From assembly GCA_949752735.1 (NCBI GenBank), contig OX457043.1, forward strand, positions 36,419,105-36,483,104: 64,000 bases of DNA, in the 5' to 3' direction. Numbering within the stretch: position 1 is the stretch's first letter; each line of letters opens with the position of its first letter. Positions 61,101 through 64,000 of this stretch are shown here, one piece after another. The notes under the pieces were generated by a model that made no database searches, was not told the origin of the DNA, and saw nothing but the letters and a program-made list of their open reading frames with translations. The stretch is from Lumbricus terrestris (lineage: Eukaryota > Annelida > Clitellata > Crassiclitellata > Lumbricidae). The position numbers and the translations under genes were made by a program.

Positions 61101-62490
61101 TTCAGCCCCCTGAAAAAAGGGCCATCCGAATTTTTTTTACATTGAAATATCCAAGATTTTCGGTCGATGACTAAAAAAAAAAAAAAAAAAAGGTCGTCAG
61201 AAATTTTGGCGGCGGAAATGGAAAATTTTAATGAGATTTCGGTCGATGACTAAAAAAAAAAAGTCGTCAGAAATTTTGGCGGCGGAAATGGAAATTTTAA
61301 TTTTCATGAGATTTCAGTCGATGACTAAAAAAAAAGGTCGTCAGAAATTTTTGCGGCGGAAATGGAAAATTTTCATGAGATTTCGGTCGATGACTAAAAA
61401 AAAAAAAAAGTCGTCAGAAATTTTGGCGGCGGAAATGGGAAATTTTCATGAGATTTCGGTCGGTGACTAAAAAAAAAAAAAAAGAGGTCGTCAGAAATTT
61501 TGGCGGCGGAAATGGGAAATTCTCGCCGCGGGGCTCAGCCCCCCGAAACTGAAATCCTGGCGCCGCCACTGTCAATCTAACTGGCTAGTGAGAGGTTAGA
61601 GGATGTCTGATGCACACTGTGACCGCATCAAATATCAAGGCTTCATCTGTGATGCTCCGTCATTGATAGCTCAGTAGCATACAGCAGCTCAAAACATGCA
61701 AGAACTTTGCAAGCTTAGTGACAATTTTGGTAATACACTCAGGAATTGCAGATCTGTTAAGCATAGCCTTTATTACTCCACTAGCAAATGCATAATGGGT
61801 CATCAAAATATAACACACAGAAGTAATAATAAAGTATCATATGAATGAATAGTAAAGTTAAAATACATGTTACCAAGTGGAGGAAGGTGAGGACAAGGCA
61901 AAGCATGCGAATGATGTGAATGACAGATGGAAATTAAAGACTTTAACTTGATGTCTTCTTCAACTGATCAAAATTAAATGGCTTCTAGAGCTCTGTGGAA
62001 TATTTTAGCTCTTTTTCATTGATAGAGAAAGGTCTCTTAAAATGATGTGTTCTGTTTACAAAGGCTGCTATTCGCAGAGAACTAAATGACTTTAAAAGAA
62101 CAGAGATGGCAGTGCACGAAGAAAGCAGACATCTAACAAGGTAAGAACAGGCGAGGAGTAATAAATTGCAATTCGTAATTTATGTAGCATTGAAAACCAT
62201 TATGATAGAGATCTTTGAATCAAAAGCAGAATGAAAAATTATATTTTCAAAACTATGATGCTCTTCAATAAGCCTACAGGAATGGTGTTACAGAAGTCCA
62301 ACATGTCAAAGTGAAAATGACTGGATCTCCAGTTAAAACTAATGGCCAGCTTAAATTCTGTTGAGACAAACAACTTCTAGAAGTATGCAAGTTTCAAGTC
62401 AGCATTCTATAGGAACAATTACACAAGTTTTAAAATTTCATTATATGCATTGGTGTTAATCAACTTTTCTGCTGCTTCAGGTTCCACTGA
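48848..62490 (+). CDS. PHACTR: PHACTR-family phosphatase and actin regulator (whole gene model, 11 coding exons)
   Basis: PHACTR proteins bind G-actin through RPEL motifs and protein phosphatase 1 through a C-terminal tail; they act in the cytoplasm and nucleus in actin control. The model joins 48848-49019, 50352-50450, 51444-51551, 51774-52101, 55290-55741, 56170-56233, 56674-56729, 57276-57337, 60118-60255, 62064-62140 and 62481-62490, giving about 521 residues (human PHACTR1 is about 580). Every junction is in phase. Seen directly: [13 protein letters not shown] and [13 protein letters not shown], then [37 protein letters not shown] and [15 protein letters not shown]. The last five exons are near certain. 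The first three (basic and aromatic [15 protein letters not shown]) only loosely resemble the PHACTR N-terminus. One of the three C-terminal RPEL repeats of vertebrates was not found. The protein ends two residues short of the vertebrate RFHRP. Confidence 0.82.
49055..49206. repeat. (CAT)n/(CGT)n trinucleotide tract
   Basis: About 150 bases of ATC/GTC trinucleotides just after the candidate first PHACTR exon. The apparent isoleucine- and methionine-rich proteins on either strand are artefacts. Confidence 0.92.
50352..50450 (+). CDS. PHACTR: PHACTR candidate exon 2
   Basis: Acceptor GTTGCAG, donor GTAAAA, 32 codons in phase with both neighbours. It contains [20 protein letters not shown], an alternative match for the conserved N-terminal patch. 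Confidence 0.5.
50483..50677. repeat. foldback MITE with (AT)n loop
   Basis: GGTACTGGATAT and CACTCAAAAGTTGTAA on the left are mirrored by TTACAACTTTTGAGTGAG and ATATCCAGTACC on the right, with about 65 bases of (AT)n between. Confidence 0.8.
50700..50932 (+). pseudogene. LINE 3' relic with (ATT)n tail
   Basis: Encodes [14 protein letters not shown] and [16 protein letters not shown] in broken frames, then GGCGCCATATAAATTGTCG and (TTA)n. Confidence 0.65.
51444..51551 (+). CDS. PHACTR: PHACTR candidate exon 3 (degenerate N-terminal RPEL?)
   Basis: Acceptor TGTTTAG, donor GTAGAC, in phase. It encodes [15 protein letters not shown] and [26 protein letters not shown] could be the remnant of the N-terminal RPEL (vertebrate SREELIKRGVL). 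Confidence 0.5.
51774..52101 (+). CDS. PHACTR: PHACTR exon 4
   Basis: Acceptor TGGACAG, proposed donor GTCTAT (weak), 108 whole codons, phase fits both sides. It contains [19 protein letters not shown], the basic [18 protein letters not shown] and a Glu/Lys-rich end. A truncated LINE begins about 20 bases after the donor. Confidence 0.6.
52116..52470 (-). mobile_element. truncated LINE with (TTGA)n tail
   Basis: The minus strand encodes [20 protein letters not shown] and [15 protein letters not shown], then CGCCTCTGAGTAGAGATC, TTGAAGGGGCGCTATATAAA and (TTGA)n. It begins about 20 bases from the proposed donor of PHACTR exon 4. Confidence 0.8.
52490..53100 (+). pseudogene. LINE reverse transcriptase C-terminal relic
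   Basis: Broken frames give [36 protein letters not shown] and CNSLLIKLG. The mariner element starts about 25 bases past its end. Confidence 0.7.
53125..54177 (-). mobile_element. mariner-type transposon with 100-base terminal repeats and TA target
   Basis: The ends CAGGGTGGCGCAAAATAAAC and complement extend as nearly perfect inverted repeats for about 100 bases, flanked by TA at 53123-53124 and 54178-54179. The 1,053-base element encodes one transposase. Confidence 0.93.
53284..54081 (-). CDS. Tc1/mariner transposase, DD37D type, probably inactive
   Basis: 265 residues, cutting and pasting its own element by a DDE/D reaction. Seen: a second helix-turn-helix-like part ([15 protein letters not shown]), [28 protein letters not shown] (D163), [14 protein letters not shown] (D201). 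The spacing between D163 and D201 is 37 residues, the DD37D (maT-like) arrangement. The first catalytic Asp, normally in W-F-S-D-E, is Tyr65 here, and about 70 N-terminal residues usual in this family are missing because the ATG lies inside the terminal repeat. So it is an open frame but most likely dead. It lies in the PHACTR intron on the opposite strand. Confidence 0.9.
   Translation of the reverse strand: MTGISRRTVTVQRRPIANFDLQLKVFRRREVQLLAHADRVKRLAACKRLSRRLTVAKLARTWFTYENIFTVQTPTYSQNDRVYANVAVKRDIASECLLKGRKHFSQSIMVSVAVSQLGKSSLVFVERGAKVNSSYYCDVVLHQGRLLPDIIAHSDHNFTFQQDGAPAHRSRKTVTFLTAHVPDFIEPENWPPNSPDLNPVDYSIWGMLQQLVYRQRIRDIEHLKEVLTACWDEISEDTINRAIGQFRKRLSLVIAANGGHIMHFN
54455..54665 (-). mobile_element. 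LINE 3' relic with (GAATGAAT)n tail
   Basis: The minus strand has decayed RT C-terminus ([18 protein letters not shown]) and ends ACTTCTGAGTAGTAGCCATG, then (AATG)n. Confidence 0.6.
55290..55741 (+). CDS. PHACTR: PHACTR exon 5 (acidic, repeat-rich)
   Basis: Acceptor CTTTACAG, donor GTAAGT. The 150-codon exon is highly charged and low in hydrophobics, with a tandem EDRE repeat ([16 protein letters not shown]). It corresponds to the disordered centre of PHACTR proteins. Confidence 0.65.
56170..56233 (+). CDS. PHACTR: PHACTR exon 6 (before RPEL)
   Basis: Encodes [20 protein letters not shown], aligning with the segment before the second C-terminal RPEL of vertebrate PHACTRs. Donor GTTTGT; the acceptor AACAAG is chosen by phase. 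A longer exon starting after CTCAG (56130s) is out of phase with exon 5. Confidence 0.65.
56674..56729 (+). CDS. PHACTR: PHACTR exon 7 (RPEL motif)
   Basis: Acceptor TTTTAAG, donor GTATGT. The 56-base exon encodes [18 protein letters not shown], a good RPEL actin-binding motif. Confidence 0.88.
57276..57337 (+). CDS. PHACTR: PHACTR exon 8 (inter-RPEL helix)
   Basis: Acceptor AATGTAG, donor GTAATT. It encodes [20 protein letters not shown], the charged spacer helix between RPEL motifs. Confidence 0.88.
58864..59053. mobile_element. MITE with CAGCGTTGCCACTC ends
   Basis: CAGCGTTGCCACTC at the left and GAGTGGCAACGCTG at the right lie about 180 bases apart, flanked by GGACATACC on both sides (9 bases; 8 if one base belongs to the terminus). 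It carries TTGGGTTTTTCG/TTGGGTTTTTC repeats at both ends. Confidence 0.8.
59124..59342 (+). mobile_element. full-length tRNA-derived SINE
   Basis: Begins GGGGCGCGGTGGTGTAGTGG with box A at 59132-59142 and box B GGTTCGAATCC at 59176-59186. These drive RNA polymerase III. It ends GAGCGCCTCTGAGTAG, AGAGCTTGAAGGGGCACTAT, like the LINE 3' ends here. No cloverleaf 3' half follows box B, so it is not a functional tRNA gene. Confidence 0.9.
60118..60255 (+). CDS. PHACTR: PHACTR exon 9 (last RPEL and PP1-binding segment)
   Basis: Acceptor TTGTTTAG, donor GTAAGC, 46 codons, phase 0 at both ends. It begins [24 protein letters not shown] is the RVxF-like PP1 docking motif, followed by [18 protein letters not shown]. 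An in-frame TAG just upstream fixes the exon start. Confidence 0.96.
61061..61571. mobile_element. hAT-like element with target duplication TCAATCTA and internal tandem repeat
   Basis: The ends CAGTGGCGGCGCTAGGGGGG and the complement CTGGCGCCGCCACTG are flanked by TCAATCTA at 61053-61060 and 61572-61579. Inside are five tandem units of about 70 bases. Confidence 0.92.
61160..61530. repeat. tandem repeat inside the hAT-like element, five units
   Basis: Each unit has GATGACTAAAAA(A)n, GTCGTCAGAAATTTTGGCGG, CGGAAATGG, TTTTCATGAGATTTCGGTC. The poly-A length varies from 9 to about 18. The frame at 61231 reads through it and is not a gene. Confidence 0.9.
61755..61935 (-). mobile_element. LINE 3' relic (same family as 38511-38910)
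   Basis: CATAGCCTTTATTACTCCAC, AAATGCATAATGGGTCATC and AACACACAGAAGTAATAATA match the inserted LINE end in the split SINE. Confidence 0.6.
62064..62140 (+). CDS. PHACTR: PHACTR exon 10 (C-terminal tail)
   Basis: Acceptor TTTACAAAG, donor GTAAGA. It encodes [20 protein letters not shown] then SRHLT, nearly identical to vertebrate PHACTR C-termini. Confidence 0.96.
62481..62490 (+). CDS. PHACTR: PHACTR last exon (R-F-H-stop)
   Basis: After acceptor CTGCTTCAG the exon adds G TTC CAC TGA, so the protein ends HLTRFH. Vertebrate PHACTRs end RFHRP, as I remember them, so two residues are missing here. The 3' UTR follows; AATAAA-like words occur near 63590. Confidence 0.85.
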
Positions 62491-64000
62491 CGCTGAATGA
62501 ATGAAGCTGTTCTGGATCTATTCGCAACAGATATCTTAACTTGCATTCTGTAAGACGTACAAATCGTACATTTAAATGCAAGTTAGAATGGACCAAGTGG
62601 AAACAGTCTAGAAATCTCTTTGAAAGACTGCAGTATTCTGGCATTATAGCAAAAACCACTTCCCAGTTTTCGAAACAGGATATTAAAGTGAAAATGTTAA
62701 AAACCAGTGAATTCTCTTGGTGAGATTCATTTCACTTGTTACCAGTGATGGGTAATTAAGATTTTGTAACTAACTAATTAGAATTAGTTTGAATTTCATT
62801 TTGTACTGAGACATTTTAGTAGAGCTAATTAATTGGAATTAGAAGGAATAGAATTAGTTTCTGATGTCAGAATAGAAAACAATATAATTTGGAATTCAAT
62901 CTATTACACAAATATTTTATATCGTGATGAAACTCAAATTCCAATAGTCTTCAGATCTATATCATTTTATTGCTGTGAAAAGCGTTCTTATTTATATATA
63001 TATATAAGAGTTGCACTTTGCACCTATCAGGAGCTCTAGGTATCGTCTTCAGGAATTGGTCTTCCTGGAAACCTTAGCTTAACCATTGCTTCAGGACCTG
63101 TGAAGGTAGACAATCAAAAGCTTATGAATTCGTAACTTTTTCTTAGTAAAATCATTCTAGAATGAGTGATGATTGAAACACATGGCACATCACTATTGAA
63201 GACATATATGGCACATCACTCTGCACTTGCCAGAGCACAATCAAAATATGTTGTTCAAGAGTTAGTGCATGGCAATTCAGCTGAAGAATCCCACTAGAGA
63301 CAGAGACTGTAGCCGAGGGTTCACATACAACGCACGTCTATGCTGTGCAGCTTCAACAAAATCACACACACCTTCTAAATGACTTACAGTTCCTCAGGTC
63401 ATCACACACGATTCAAACAAATGCCAACAACCAAGCAAAACAAAACTGCTTCCTGATCATTGTTATTTTATTAAACTACCCGTAGTACAAATGTCTCCAC
63501 ATATGCAGAGCAAGCTACGTTGCTCTGAAATTTAAATTCAATACACAATCCACATATGAAAGTGTTGCAATTTCAACAGATTGCAATTATTAATAAAAGT
63601 TATTTAATTTTCTTCATAGAGTTGTTGCAATGGGTGTCAGCCATTTTTTCTATTTCTACGTTGTTAGAACTTTCAATGGTCTTCGAATTTGTCTCTTAAT
63701 CATATACGAATATCCATTAATTACTCCAACATATAGCAAAGTGTGTTACAAATGTTCTGACACAGTGCTAAATGCACTTCAGTATTATATCTCTTTCAAA
63801 TGTCAAGGGCACAATCAATGGTTTCCCCATGATTGTCAGCCGAAAGCTAAGTTTGCACTTTGCCGTCTTCACTAATCCTTCATATGTCCCAAACTTTCTA
63901 TCACAGTAAATCCAACTCGAGACATTAGCATTGTGTTTTATTGTTATACACCATTTACAAAGGCTGGCATTAAGTAGGACAACACCAAAACAAAAGAAAA
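62491..64000. other. PHACTR 3' UTR and downstream sequence
   Basis: No further coding exon is supported. The frame at 63630-63875 has no recognised motif. Several AATAAA-like words occur; none can be chosen as the polyadenylation site. Confidence 0.45.

Noticed and set aside
61231..61470. 79-codon frame with [10 protein letters not shown] repeats
   Set aside because: It translates the tandem repeat inside the hAT-like element.
63630..63875. 81-codon cysteine-containing frame downstream of PHACTR
   Set aside because: No motif, no splice support, and within the expected 3' flank; could not be supported as a gene.

Overview
The window is eukaryotic and very probably from a marine invertebrate. 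It holds two split genes with GT/AG introns, many non-LTR retrotransposon tails, tRNA-derived SINEs, hAT-like and mariner-type DNA transposons, long AT and tetranucleotide microsatellites, and the dispersed word TAGGCCTA. An echinoderm or another marine deuterostome is my guess, but the sequence does not prove it. I see no bacterial-type operon, CRISPR array, rRNA gene or free-standing tRNA gene.

Region 1 (about 1.9 to 36.3 kb, minus strand) is one large gene for a von Willebrand factor A domain protein of the VWA3A/VWA3B type. I rebuilt 26 coding exons by hand. The start codon is at 36300 and the last exon seen ends at 1907, with the gene leaving the window on the left. All junction phases agree except one, between the exons at 18360-18576 and 15488-15572. 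The protein is built of three similar units, each with a short helical motif, an R-x-x-W/F...SR..FG linker and a VWA domain. Only the third VWA keeps a full metal-binding (MIDAS) signature. The introns are filled with LINE copies (3676-5604 and 8757-12240 are the best preserved), hAT elements (one nested in another at 15728-17940), minisatellites and foldback structures.

Region 2 (about 36.3 to 48.8 kb) lies between the two divergently transcribed genes. It has no convincing protein gene. It holds hAT-like elements with 8-base target duplications, SINEs (one split by a later LINE-tail insertion), minisatellites, a long polypyrimidine tract, and a 1.26 kb palindrome-rich element carrying about 500 bases of CATA microsatellite.

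Region 3 (about 48.8 to 62.5 kb, plus strand) is a PHACTR (phosphatase and actin regulator) gene. The C-terminal half is clear: two RPEL actin-binding motifs and the PP1-binding tail, with phase-consistent exons up to a stop at 62488-62490. The N-terminal exons are less certain. A DD37D mariner-type transposon (53125-54177), LINE fragments, foldback MITEs and a full SINE lie in its introns.

The two genes have no evident joint pathway. VWA3 proteins are poorly characterised; PHACTR proteins link G-actin to protein phosphatase 1. The most unusual non-coding structures are the oppositely oriented 16-mer clusters at 5640-7002, the palindromic element at 44455-45716, and the LINE 3' end shared by SINEs and truncated LINEs throughout the window. 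I found no clearly new biological system.
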